Shown piece after piece: positions 37,193 through 46,369 of a stretch of DNA of 64,000 nucleotides. The stretch's first letter is position 1. Each line of letters starts with the position of its first letter. The notes beneath the pieces are model-generated. The model saw nothing but the letters and a program-made list of their open reading frames with translations. It was not told where the DNA came from and did not search any database. The stretch is from Sporolactobacillus pectinivorans (GTDB lineage: Bacteria; Bacillota; Bacilli; Bacillales; Sporolactobacillaceae), in NCBI RefSeq assembly GCF_002802965.1, contig NZ_NXGA01000001.1, positions 784,744 to 848,743 on the forward strand. The letters are read 5' to 3'. The position numbers and the translations under genes are program-made.

Positions 37193-39376
37193 ATGTCAGA
37201 AAAACAAAGAAAAGAAAACAGATCAGTAAAGATGGGAAAATGGGGAAAACCACTGCTGATTCTATCAGCACTAACATCATTATCAGTTCCAAGTGTTCAC
37301 GTCGCGCTGGCCGATAACGGCGAATCTGTGAGTCAGACCTCGTCAACAGGCAGCCCAACCGGGAAGACTTCATCAAATGTGGACGGTTCAGATAATCCTT
37401 CACAGCAGCCGACAAATGTTGGGCAAACAAGCACAACAGGCCCCTCAGTTCAGAATAATACTTCATCGGATACCGGCACACTCGGAGACACTCTTCCTTC
37501 GATAGCCACTTCATCATCTTCATCCATAACGAGCACAAGCTCTGCTTCCACTCCAAAATTGGGCAACACGGCTAATGTGCAGAATAACGAGCAGCCGATC
37601 GAGCCGAATAAAGTCACGAATAATGTCGGAAGCAGTACAAAAACAGTCAGCCAGAGTGTGGTGCAGAAGGCCAGTGTTAAAACGGTCCAATCACCTCAGA
37701 CCAATTACACAGCAGTGCAGAATATGGTAGATTCGAGCAGTACAAATGATGTTACTGGGCAATTTATCTCTGAAATAGGCAGCGAGGCTCAGGAAATCGC
37801 TTCTGAAAATGATCTTTACGCCTCTGTTATGATCGCTCAGGCTATTCTTGAGAGTGCCTCCGGGCAAAGCGGCCTTACGCAGGAAGCAGACAACCTGTTT
37901 GGTATTAAGGGAACGTACAATGGTCAATATGTCACGATGAACACATATGAAGATGAGGGCGGAAATACGGTAGAAGTTGAGGCTCAGTTCAGGAAATATC
38001 CCTCTCTGTCCGCTTCCATGCAGGACTATGCCAATCTTCTGAAAAACGGCTTATCCTCGAACCCTGATTATTATGCAAAGGTCTGGAAGTCAAACGCGCC
38101 GACCTATCAGGATGCAGCGCAGGCGCTGCAGGGGACCTATGCCACCGATACGACTTATGCGTCAAGTCTGGATCAGTTGATTTCGGAATATGATCTGACA
38201 AAATACGACAGTGGAAAAGCCGTCCAGGACCCGGCAGGTTCTACCCAATCAGATAAGGTTCCGTCTGCTACTGTTGCAGTTGGTTCAACAGTAGCAACAA
38301 ACGGTATCCTCTACGCGTCATCAGATGCTAGCAGTTCGGTCAAAACGAATTTGTCCACGGTAAAAGTCAGTAAGATCTATCCCTTGGCGATCAACAAATA
38401 TCAGGTAACAAACAACGGAACAGTGGTCGGCTATCTGCGCACATTGTCTACTGCAAGTTCAGAAAAAACGCCAACAACCGCGGGCAGTCCTACTGCTGCA
38501 TCTCAGCCTTCATCGGGTTCAGTGGGATCCACGGTTAAAACGAATGGTATCCTCTACGCATCATCAGACGCTGACAGTTCGGTCAGAACCAGTCTGACCA
38601 CGGTAACAATCAGCAAAATTTATCCTTCGGCAACCAACAAATATCAAGTAATGAACAATGGAACGGTAGTCGGTTATCTGCGCACATTGTCTACTGCAAG
38701 TTCAGAAAAAACGCCAACAACCGCGGGCAGTCCTACTGCTGCATCTCAGCCTTCATCGGGTTCAGTGGGATCCACAGTTAAAACGAATGGTATCCTCTAC
38801 GCATCATCAGATGCTAGCGGTTCGGTCAAAACGAGCCTGACAACGGTAACAATCAGCAAGATTTATCCTTCGGCAACCAATAAATATCAAGTAATGAACA
38901 ATGGAACGGTAGTTGGCTATCTGCGCACATTATCAACAGCAAGTTCAGGCAACAGTACATCCGGTTCTACGGTTAACTCTTCCGCCATATCGGTAGGATC
39001 AACAGTTAACACGAATGGAGTGATCTACCTGTCCTCAGATGCAGCTGCTCCGCTGATCACGAGCCTAACGAAAGCTCAGGTCAGCAAGATCTATCCTTCT
39101 GCAAAAAATAAATATCAGGTCGAAGTCAATGGCGTCGTTGTCGGTTACCTTCGTTTTGCATCGGCAGTGTCGGCTTCAAAAAACAGTTCACCAGATCCAG
39201 CCAGTGAATCTGTGGGTTCCACAATAAATACCAACGGCATTCTCTATGTTTCATCGACTGATGCAACTTATGTAAAAACGAGTCTGACCACGGTAACAAT
39301 CAGCAAGATCTATCCTTCTGCAACCAATAAATATCAAGTTGAAGTAAATGGGACAATCGTGGGATATTTACGGTGA
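37193..39376 (+). CDS. Secreted GH73 N-acetylglucosaminidase with five 81-aa C-terminal repeats
   Basis: Peptidoglycan hydrolase, 727 aa. A basic N-terminus and hydrophobic stretch ending SVHVALADN (about residues 18-42) form a signal peptide. A long Ser/Thr/Asn-rich linker follows (43-180). The GH73 domain (about residues 182-345) contains SVMIAQAILESASGQSGLT with the catalytic glutamate, NLFGIKGTYNG and the FRKYPSLSASMQDYANLL element. The rest is five repeats of 55 conserved residues (VGSTV-TNGILYASSDA to KYQV-NNGTVVGYLR) separated by Ser/Thr/Pro linkers, resembling SH3-like wall-binding modules. No LPXTG motif is seen, so attachment is probably through the repeats. Confidence 0.9.
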   Translation: MSEKQRKENRSVKMGKWGKPLLILSALTSLSVPSVHVALADNGESVSQTSSTGSPTGKTSSNVDGSDNPSQQPTNVGQTSTTGPSVQNNTSSDTGTLGDTLPSIATSSSSSITSTSSASTPKLGNTANVQNNEQPIEPNKVTNNVGSSTKTVSQSVVQKASVKTVQSPQTNYTAVQNMVDSSSTNDVTGQFISEIGSEAQEIASENDLYASVMIAQAILESASGQSGLTQEADNLFGIKGTYNGQYVTMNTYEDEGGNTVEVEAQFRKYPSLSASMQDYANLLKNGLSSNPDYYAKVWKSNAPTYQDAAQALQGTYATDTTYASSLDQLISEYDLTKYDSGKAVQDPAGSTQSDKVPSATVAVGSTVATNGILYASSDASSSVKTNLSTVKVSKIYPLAINKYQVTNNGTVVGYLRTLSTASSEKTPTTAGSPTAASQPSSGSVGSTVKTNGILYASSDADSSVRTSLTTVTISKIYPSATNKYQVMNNGTVVGYLRTLSTASSEKTPTTAGSPTAASQPSSGSVGSTVKTNGILYASSDASGSVKTSLTTVTISKIYPSATNKYQVMNNGTVVGYLRTLSTASSGNSTSGSTVNSSAISVGSTVNTNGVIYLSSDAAAPLITSLTKAQVSKIYPSAKNKYQVEVNGVVVGYLRFASAVSASKNSSPDPASESVGSTINTNGILYVSSTDATYVKTSLTTVTISKIYPSATNKYQVEVNGTIVGYLR
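38276..39373 (+). repeat. Five tandem repeats inside the GH73 gene, unit 243 bp
   Basis: The segment beginning GCACATTGTCTACTGCAAGT recurs at 38439 and 38682, and as a variant at 38925, exactly 243 bases apart. Units two and three are nearly identical at DNA level over more than 200 bases. Units four and five have diverged, with shorter linkers. Confidence 0.85.
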
Positions 39377-40332
39377 ACCATTCTAGAACGACTAAGAACT
39401 GAGCTGGACAGTACCTTATCGCTTGACGGAGCCTAAGCGGGCTATTAAAATTTTAGTTGTGTAATCATTAAACACATTGGATTACTGTATTATATAGTAC
39501 ATGCAGTTTGTGCGCTATCATGAGAGGAGATTTGATTTTAAATCATGGCTGCCGTTTCTTTAAAGAGCAACACAGGACTGGAACATAATACATCTTCCTG
39601 AATATCATCCTAAGGGCCACCTCCATGTTTGTTAGGACAAGGCTCAGGTATTTGCCGGCATCAAATCAATTGCCTTCATAACAAGCATAAATGTCTTGAA
39701 GTTCATTCAGCTTTTGAATAGCCGGGATAGCGGCTTTTTCTGAATTTTTTCATCAAAATCCTCCTAAGTTATAAAAGCGACAGCCACCAAACTTTATGAG
39801 ACTATCCCTTGTCGCACCTCTGTGCGACAAAAATTGTGATTAATCGAGATCAACTACTCACTAACTTGGTGATAAAAAGAGATCAATATCGACAATTAGA
39901 CCTATCGAACTCTACACGGCATTGTAGCATGTAATTTGGTAACAGAGTGGTAACAGATTGACAAATGCACTATTTGGATGGGTAAGTGCTTTTTTGGAAC
40001 ACCAATCGACGTTTGTTGTTTCTCATTGTGAAGGTATGTGCTTTATTGGTGTGTGCTTTCTGTGATGAGTTCTTTGAGCCTTGTCTTGAATTTTTCCTGT
40101 TTTGTGGCATTGAGATTATGCTCCAACTTCTTCGACGTTCCTTTATACGCTGCAAGGATTGTCTACATTCCATTCAATTTGGTGTATTTAAAAATATGGA
40201 ATGAAGATATTTTTGGTGGAATCAGTAATGGAGTCATCGATGATTTTGAAGCGAAGTATATAAAGCATTTAATAGGGATGTATTTATTACAAATGAGGCC
40301 GGAATATTCTTATGTCGCCTATGCCAAGCGCG
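39377..40332. other. Gene-poor kilobase
   Basis: No convincing gene. AGCCG/CGGCT plus T5 at 39720-39739 is a small terminator. TTGTCGCAC-CTCT-GTGCGACAA (39809-39830) is a perfect 9-bp palindrome without a T-run. On the minus strand around 40170-40043 the frame reads KGTSKKLEHNLNATKQEK before a stop. This looks protein-like but has an in-frame stop and no start just upstream, so it may be a gene remnant. Confidence 0.4.
39809..39830. repeat. Perfect 9-bp inverted repeat with 4-base loop
   Basis: TTGTCGCAC-CTCT-GTGCGACAA, followed by AAAATTGTGAT rather than Ts. It is a possible operator or recombination site, and no neighbouring gene explains it. Confidence 0.6.
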
Positions 40333-40372
40333 CAAAAAATCCGGATCAGAAAATCAAATTTCCGATCCGGAT
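40333..40372 (-). terminator. Terminator of the GH70-like gene
   Basis: On the minus strand ATCCGGATC pairs with GATCCGGAT and is followed by TTTTTT (plus-strand A-run 40334-40339). It lies 40 bases beyond the stop codon. Confidence 0.85.
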
Positions 40373-40411
40373 CTGTATGGCTGGCCTGCTTTTTTAAGAA
40401 TCGTTTATCCT

Positions 40412-43400
40412 TTATCTTCGAACGTAATTCTTCCAGACATATCCAATTCTGCCGTTATAAACAACTTGCACCCAATAGGACCGGCTGTTAATGACTGTTA
40501 TCGTAGAATTTTTATACAAATTTCTGAAGCTATGCGATCTGAAAGATGTACTCGTATACAATTTTGTATCTCTCGTCAGCTTCGCATACCACGGCTTCTT
40601 AACATCAGCACCCCAGATGTAATAGCTGGAGCCTCTGTAGCTTACTTTAGTCCACCTTCCCGGCTGCTGAACACTGACTGCGGACCCGGCCGGAAGTGTT
40701 TTAATAATCTTGCTCTTCACCCAAGCGCCAGTGTGCATCGCTTGAGTCTTATCCAGATAACCTGTGTAGAGAACCGGCTGTGTCATACTAACACTGCCGT
40801 TGACATACGCAATCCGGTTATTATATAAAATGGTGTACCAAGTTCCATTTGCCAGTACTTGTACTGCTGAACCCTTCTTCAAAGTAGCTATCGGGCGATT
40901 ATTGGTGGAAGGACTTGTCCGTATCGACTGATCTTTTGTCAAATATCCAGTGTAAAGAACCGGCCTTGTCTTACTGACACTATGACTACCATTGATGTAC
41001 GCAATCTGGTTATTGTATAAGATTTTGTTCCAAGTCCCACTTGCCAGTACCTGTACTGCCGTACCCTTTTTCAAGGTAGCTATTGAAGAACCTTTAGTGG
41101 AAGGACTTGTCCGTATCGTTTGATCACTCGTCAGGTAACCCACTGAGGCTGACTGTCCTGGTACCCAAACACCTAAATAGCCATGGACAATCGGATTACT
41201 GACACCCTTCACAGGGACCGTCAAAATCCCATTATTATCAGTTGCCAATTGTTGTTTGTTAAATCCTGTGGCATCCGTAAACAATTGATTGGCATGCTGT
41301 TTGCCCATGTCTACTTTAATCGTGGTATTAGTATTCGGATTATTTCCGATCACTACAGCAACCCCTGATTGTGAAGAAGTGCCATAACGTACACTTGAAA
41401 TCAAATCCTTGCCAGCTTGACTGGAAGTATTTGTTTTATAGTAGGTCACTTTCTGATTTCCCGACACATACTGCTGTCTCAACTTCAAAAGGTTGACAAT
41501 CGGATTGTAGTAAAGTGTTCTATCTTGCATATACGTGCCGTTCGTCTTAAATAGGTCGCCATAATAAACTGTGGGAACTGTGTCTTTGTTTGTCAACAAG
41601 TAAGCATAGGAACTGACCACGTTATATGGTGCATATTTTTTGACTGTGCTTGCCATATCATTCTCATATACGTCAAGTGCCTTGGCTTCTGTCCCTTTGT
41701 CATATTCAAACTGGAAGGATTTAGGCGTTGTTGAACCATATTGCATATTTGGAGTGATACCGTACATATCTTCCATAATCTTATTGACGCGGTTCTTTTC
41801 CTGATCATGGTTCGTCACAAACGACCAGTTCGGTATAGCAGTCTGTCCGTTTGGATATGTTCGGTTGACTGCTGAATTTGTGGCGAGCATAGTCAGTGAC
41901 TGTGCCCCTGATGCTTTCCCCAATGCGTTCTGGAGCGTGTAAAAAAGTGACGAATCATAGGCAAGCTGACCATTTCCAATACTGTTTTCAAACCCATTTT
42001 GCTGTCCTTCATAGGATTCAATGTAGCTGAGATGGTTGTTCAGATCTGACCCATAGTATTTCTGCATCAAAGCTGCTTCATCTTTCAAAATCTGTGTATC
42101 ATAGCAGCTTGCAGCGTCAATTCTGAAACCATCAAAATGGTATTCTCCGATTTCGCCCTTCTTCTCCATAGGGAGCCCAAGCAGAAATTCCTCCCAATTT
42201 TTCTGTTCAGTCTGAACCGTCGGGTTAGCATTATCAATATCATTGCCAACAAGAAACTCATTCTTACCATCAAAAGTATGATTGATATCATTCTCATGGC
42301 CGGCAAACAATAACTCATCATCCATATCTGTTCCTGAAACATCGTTCTGATAGGATGGCTCCTCAGAAGTAAAACTGTATTGTGATTTTGATGGCAGATA
42401 CTGATTGTTCAACAAGTCCGCAATGACCGTGTTATCTCCATTGACAAGCGCATCATAGGTACTAAAACCGTGAAGTTTCATAAATGACTGAAAATCAGGA
42501 TCATTGATCAGAAATGGCTTCCAATTACCTCCTCCAACATCATACCAGCCATTGGCGGGTAAGTAACCATCCACAGTGTTGATATTGCCTGTCTTTGCAG
42601 CATCATCCAAATAACTTGGGACATTATTTTTAGGATTGCCTACTCCATAATAGTGATAGTAACCGTCACTGCTGCTTGAATTCTGTAATGCTTCTACACT
42701 TTCTTGTGCTGCAACGGCAGGTTGAGCTGATGTCGCAGTTTGGACATTATTTGGGACAAGCGATTGTTCTGACGAAGTATCCTTCATTGCAGATCCCATA
42801 CCTACACCCTGAATTGATGTTCCGTTAAAATAATTCTTATTCCATTCCGGTATGTATCCATATTTTTCCTGACCCAGTCCACCACCCTCTGTATAAGCCA
42901 AATAAACTTGATTGATAATTTTAGTTGGTTGGTGTGTTGTAAATGGATTCATGAATAAGTTCCCATTATGATCCACTCTTGTTACTGTAACAGCCTGTTG
43001 TTGAGATAACCCAAGCATTTGGTTCGGGACCAAATCTTCTTCGACTTTAAGTCCCTGGCTATGTAGGCTGCTGATCACCGCTTTTAGTTCATCACTCGTT
43101 CCATACTTAGTAGCTTTTGTACCGTTTGGGCCCTGATTGAACTCTCCTAAATCGTAACGGTCTGTCATCGCGTAGCCTTCCTGATAGCGGGACATAGAGA
43201 AGGCACGATAGGCCGGAGGCATCCAGACATCCGTGATTCCCCAGCTTTTAAGTAAAGATGTGTTCTTATTCAAAGTCGAGTACATGTTGTTATTACTATT
43301 GTTGCCGTCATATGGCTGGTACAGGCTGAAGCTTTGAAAGATCACATGCTTGTCCAATGCAGCATTCGAAATATAGCCATGAGTTGTTCTAGCTGCTTTG

Positions 43401-43489
43401 GCTGTCTCGGGAACGCTATAAACATTTCCAAAAATAAAGATTACCATCATAAACACTAGTAACAATTTAACGTTCTTCAAAGTTCCCAC
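40412..43489 (-). CDS. Secreted GH70-like alpha-glucanotransferase (non-permuted GtfC type) with SH3-like repeats
   Basis: Large exported alpha-glucan enzyme, 1025 aa. The signal peptide covers about residues 1-32 (hydrophobic LLLVFMMVIFIFGNVY). The catalytic motifs stand in GH13 order: region I DLVPNQ (about 152), region II FDGFRIDAA with the nucleophile Asp (about 458), region III YIESYEG with the acid/base Glu (about 491) and region IV FVTNHDQEKN with the stabilising Asp (about 562). Gln in place of His in region I and the NHDQ-x-KN form point to GH70 4,6-alpha-glucanotransferases of the GtfC kind rather than a plain amylase. Four SH3-like repeats (GYLTKDQSIRTSP type, from about 800) end the protein. 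TTG 43480 is an alternative start. Confidence 0.78.
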   Translation of the reverse strand: MGTLKNVKLLLVFMMVIFIFGNVYSVPETAKAARTTHGYISNAALDKHVIFQSFSLYQPYDGNNSNNNMYSTLNKNTSLLKSWGITDVWMPPAYRAFSMSRYQEGYAMTDRYDLGEFNQGPNGTKATKYGTSDELKAVISSLHSQGLKVEEDLVPNQMLGLSQQQAVTVTRVDHNGNLFMNPFTTHQPTKIINQVYLAYTEGGGLGQEKYGYIPEWNKNYFNGTSIQGVGMGSAMKDTSSEQSLVPNNVQTATSAQPAVAAQESVEALQNSSSSDGYYHYYGVGNPKNNVPSYLDDAAKTGNINTVDGYLPANGWYDVGGGNWKPFLINDPDFQSFMKLHGFSTYDALVNGDNTVIADLLNNQYLPSKSQYSFTSEEPSYQNDVSGTDMDDELLFAGHENDINHTFDGKNEFLVGNDIDNANPTVQTEQKNWEEFLLGLPMEKKGEIGEYHFDGFRIDAASCYDTQILKDEAALMQKYYGSDLNNHLSYIESYEGQQNGFENSIGNGQLAYDSSLFYTLQNALGKASGAQSLTMLATNSAVNRTYPNGQTAIPNWSFVTNHDQEKNRVNKIMEDMYGITPNMQYGSTTPKSFQFEYDKGTEAKALDVYENDMASTVKKYAPYNVVSSYAYLLTNKDTVPTVYYGDLFKTNGTYMQDRTLYYNPIVNLLKLRQQYVSGNQKVTYYKTNTSSQAGKDLISSVRYGTSSQSGVAVVIGNNPNTNTTIKVDMGKQHANQLFTDATGFNKQQLATDNNGILTVPVKGVSNPIVHGYLGVWVPGQSASVGYLTSDQTIRTSPSTKGSSIATLKKGTAVQVLASGTWNKILYNNQIAYINGSHSVSKTRPVLYTGYLTKDQSIRTSPSTNNRPIATLKKGSAVQVLANGTWYTILYNNRIAYVNGSVSMTQPVLYTGYLDKTQAMHTGAWVKSKIIKTLPAGSAVSVQQPGRWTKVSYRGSSYYIWGADVKKPWYAKLTRDTKLYTSTSFRSHSFRNLYKNSTITVINSRSYWVQVVYNGRIGYVWKNYVRR

Positions 43490-43951
43490 CCCATAACGAC
43501 AATTAATATATTTTTCCGATCTGCTACAGAAAAGAAGAACAATTTTAAAGAAAACTTGCCGATTGGCAAGCCTTTAGGCGATGCCAGAGGCCTAGTTGCA
43601 CTTACACTTTATTTCTTGAAATTTTATACTTTCTTAAAGTGTAAAAAAAACTTGGTAATCAAACTAAAGAATAGAGTGACAGACATGTAGATTCAGATAC
43701 GGTAATTCGAACTTTAGGTCAGAATAAACACCTTATAAATACACCAATACGCCGCAGAAAACGTAATTTTTATCCACTAATTATCTATCGTGCCATTTTT
43801 TATAAACATTTAGCATTATAGCACAAAAGGTGGAGACAGATAGGGAGAATTTGGGAAGAAAGTTTTACAGAGGAATGGGTAGAAAAGGTACAAATATCGG
43901 ATATGTTTTAAGCATCAAAACGGCTAAAGTTCGGATATGTATAGCCCCCTG
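43490..43951. other. Spacer between the GH70-like gene and a small hypothetical gene
   Basis: It holds the CTTGCCGATTGGCAAG palindrome (43555-43570) and AT-rich sequence. On the minus strand TATAAA near 43626 with a poor -35 could be the promoter of the GH70-like gene. Confidence 0.4.
43553..43605 (-). promoter_or_regulatory. Palindromic leader element upstream of the GH70-like gene
   Basis: On the minus strand TAGGCC...GGCTTGCCAATCGGCAAGTTTTCTTT resembles the element before glyA (TAGGCC...AAGCTTGCCAATTGGCAACAAGTTTTCTT on its minus strand). GCTTGCC/GGCAAG followed by TTTTCTTT could act as a weak terminator. Function unknown. Confidence 0.4.
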
Positions 43952-44185
43952 TCAATGAATCAATGCGGTCAACGGCTTGTGCCTGCATAAACTGGAGGGA
44001 TCCTCTGGTTTGGTTACACGTAAAAGTGCCCTATCTTCTTCAACAATATATTTCTGCTTTTTAAATGAAATAATTTCACCTTTTTCATAGTGTGATTTGC
44101 TGCAATTGATCTTGACTTCTTTGACCCTATACCATCCCGACTTTTTGTCATCCAGAAATTTAATAATTTCCATTGTTCTTTTCAC
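43952..44185 (-). CDS. Small hypothetical protein
   Basis: I do not recognise this 77-aa basic protein. It reads MKRTMEIIKFLDDKKSGWYR, and the middle (GEIISFKKQKYIVEEDRALLRVTK) has the alternating pattern of a small beta-barrel, possibly a YopX/SH3-like fold. AAGGGGAA lies before GTG 44185. The frame is open upstream to 44230 without a ribosome binding site. It stands alone between the GH70-like gene and the PTS genes. Confidence 0.55.
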   Translation of the reverse strand: MKRTMEIIKFLDDKKSGWYRVKEVKINCSKSHYEKGEIISFKKQKYIVEEDRALLRVTKPEDPSSLCRHKPLTALIH

Positions 44186-44298
44186 AGGAGATTCCCCTTC
44201 ACTTAATGTATTTAGGCAGTGAAATACCATTCATCCTCTTACCACTTTAACATTTAAAAATTAGATATTCATTAGAATGAAAGCGGCCGCCTTAGCAC

Positions 44299-44332
44299 CA
44301 AAAAAACAGCCCGAATGATGATCGGACTGTTT
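44299..44332 (-). terminator. Terminator of the PTS operon
   Basis: On the minus strand AACAGTCCGA pairs with TCGGGCTGTT (one wobble) and is followed by TTTTT. Confidence 0.82.
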
Positions 44333-44420
44333 CCGAGTTTTTCTACCTTTTGAAATCGTTATTCGTTTGTCTGGCTGCAAGAAGCCCTCACTTCTCAATA
44401 TCGGCGTTTCATAAAACCAT

Positions 44421-46355
44421 TCACTTTGTCTGGCTTTCAAAAAGAATCGTTTTACCGGCCTCCACTTTTCCGGGATCCGACCAGTCAAAAATGAATTTAT
44501 TTTCCATGCTGTTGGTCACCACAATAGAGGTGATGTCCGATTTAGCCTTTTCCCGAATAATAGACAAATCCGCTGTAATAATCGTTTGTCCGGCCGAGAC
44601 ACGATCACCCGATTTGACGTGCGCTGTAAATCCTTCGCCTTTCAGGGCGACTGTGTCGAGTCCGATATGAACGAGTATTTCCTCACCCAGAGACGTGCGG
44701 ATCCCGTATGCGTGCTTTGTTTCCCCAAGCTGAACGATTTCGCCCGCGGCCGGAGCGACAAACGTCCCGTCAGCCGGTTTAATCGCAACGCCTTCACCCA
44801 TCATACCTTGAGAGAAGACGGGATCCGGCACATTCTTAAGCGGAACCATTTCACCTGATACAGGCGCATAGATTTGTTCTGAACCGGAAGTTGTTCCCTG
44901 TTCCGGAGTCGGTCCCTTTTTCCTTACAGCGCCTGCCGTTTGCGGTGATGCGATGTCCTTCAGATGATCAGCGACAAATTCCACATCCGTTCCGACAATA
45001 ATCTGCACGTTTTGTTTGTCGATCTTCACGACACCCCGTGCTCCTGCCCGCTTAATGGATGTCTCATCCACTTTGCCGGTATCTTTAACCGCTAACCGAA
45101 GTCGGGTCGTGCAATAGTCGATCCGATCCAGATTCTCATTGCCGCCGAGTGCGTCAAAATATTTTTCAGCCATAATCCGGTATTTATCTTTCTCTTCAGT
45201 TTCAGCTGGGCTGATTGCGGGTGCCGCCTGATCTGTAAAGAATCCGGCTCCCGCATAGGCCAGACCGTCATCGTCTTCACGTCCGGGCGTCTTGATATCA
45301 AACTTCTTGATCGCCCAATAGAATATGCCAAAATAGATGAAAAAGAAAGCAATACCAATTGGGATCAGTTCCCATGCTCGTGTACCATGTGTATAGTTCA
45401 GTGCGAAATCAATCGCCCCGGCGCTGAAACTGAAACCAAGCTTGATACCAAGCAAATTCGTAATCAAGCCGGAAAGACCTGTCAGCACAGCATGCACGAT
45501 ATAGAGCGGATAGGCTAGAAACATGAACGAAAATTCAATCGGTTCAGTGATCCCGGTCAGAAATGCAGTCAGTGCAACCGAAAGCATCATGCCGAATGTT
45601 TCCTTCCGTTTCTCTTTCTTGGCGGTCAGAACCATCGCAAGTGCAGCGCCAGGGAGACCAAACATCATAATCGGGAAGAAACCGACCTGATAGGTTCCGG
45701 CAGTCGGATCGCCCGCGAAGAACCGGTTGATATCGCCGGTCACCCCATGGTATGTACCGAAGCCAAACCAGAGATACGTATTCAGGACATGATGGAGTCC
45801 TGTTGGAATCAGCATACGATTTGCAAAACCGAAGACAGCAGCTCCAACAGCCCCGGATGAAACAATCCATCCGTTGATGCTGTTCAGACCATCCTGAACA
45901 AATGGCCAGATCACACCAAAGATAAGAACAAGAATAATCGCAGCAACCGCGTTCAGCAAGATGGCAATATGCCTGCCGTTAAAATAAGGATTGTCATTCA
46001 TTTTGTCACAAAAGCGGTTGTACAGAATGGGCGTGCATAGTCCGGCAATAAATCCGGCAAATACACCCATACTAATGTTTTTATCAATGCCAATGACACC
46101 GAAATTCAGTATAAAATAAACAATCGCACCGCTTACGGCAGCTGCACCGCTGCCATCTTTTGAAAGGCCAATCGCGATGCCCATGGCAAACAGCAAAGCC
46201 AGGTAGGTGAATATCGCATTCCCTCCGGCATTGATAAACGGAATTTTCAATACGTCGCTCGCTCCAAGGCGGTTAAGCAGCCCAGCGGCAGGCAACACGG
46301 CAATCGGCAGCATCAATGATTTGCCGAGCCTCTGTAATCCACCCAAACCTTTCAT
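44421..46355 (-). CDS. nagE: PTS N-acetylglucosamine-type EIICBA
   Basis: Sugar-specific enzyme II that imports and phosphorylates an N-acetylhexosamine or glucose-like sugar, 644 aa. The EIIC membrane domain (about 1-360) has GITEPIEFSFMFLAYPLY and the N-terminal LQRLGKSLMLPIAVLPAAGLL. EIIB (about 395-475) has the phosphorylated cysteine in RIDYCTTRLRL. EIIA (about 495-644) has the phosphohistidine in ILVHIGLDTVAL. The domain order C-B-A and the sequence fit the GlcNAc subclass best, though glucose cannot be excluded. No nagA or nagB lies nearby. It follows a half-length EIIC by 14 bases. Confidence 0.85.
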   Translation of the reverse strand: MKGLGGLQRLGKSLMLPIAVLPAAGLLNRLGASDVLKIPFINAGGNAIFTYLALLFAMGIAIGLSKDGSGAAAVSGAIVYFILNFGVIGIDKNISMGVFAGFIAGLCTPILYNRFCDKMNDNPYFNGRHIAILLNAVAAIILVLIFGVIWPFVQDGLNSINGWIVSSGAVGAAVFGFANRMLIPTGLHHVLNTYLWFGFGTYHGVTGDINRFFAGDPTAGTYQVGFFPIMMFGLPGAALAMVLTAKKEKRKETFGMMLSVALTAFLTGITEPIEFSFMFLAYPLYIVHAVLTGLSGLITNLLGIKLGFSFSAGAIDFALNYTHGTRAWELIPIGIAFFFIYFGIFYWAIKKFDIKTPGREDDDGLAYAGAGFFTDQAAPAISPAETEEKDKYRIMAEKYFDALGGNENLDRIDYCTTRLRLAVKDTGKVDETSIKRAGARGVVKIDKQNVQIIVGTDVEFVADHLKDIASPQTAGAVRKKGPTPEQGTTSGSEQIYAPVSGEMVPLKNVPDPVFSQGMMGEGVAIKPADGTFVAPAAGEIVQLGETKHAYGIRTSLGEEILVHIGLDTVALKGEGFTAHVKSGDRVSAGQTIITADLSIIREKAKSDITSIVVTNSMENKFIFDWSDPGKVEAGKTILFESQTK

Positions 46356-46369
46356 CAGGCTCTTCCCCC

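Noticed and set aside
39970..40397. Small open frames on both strands in the gene-poor region
   Set aside because: No ribosome binding sites; the plus-strand frame covers the GH70-like terminator, and the minus-strand protein-like stretch is interrupted by a stop.
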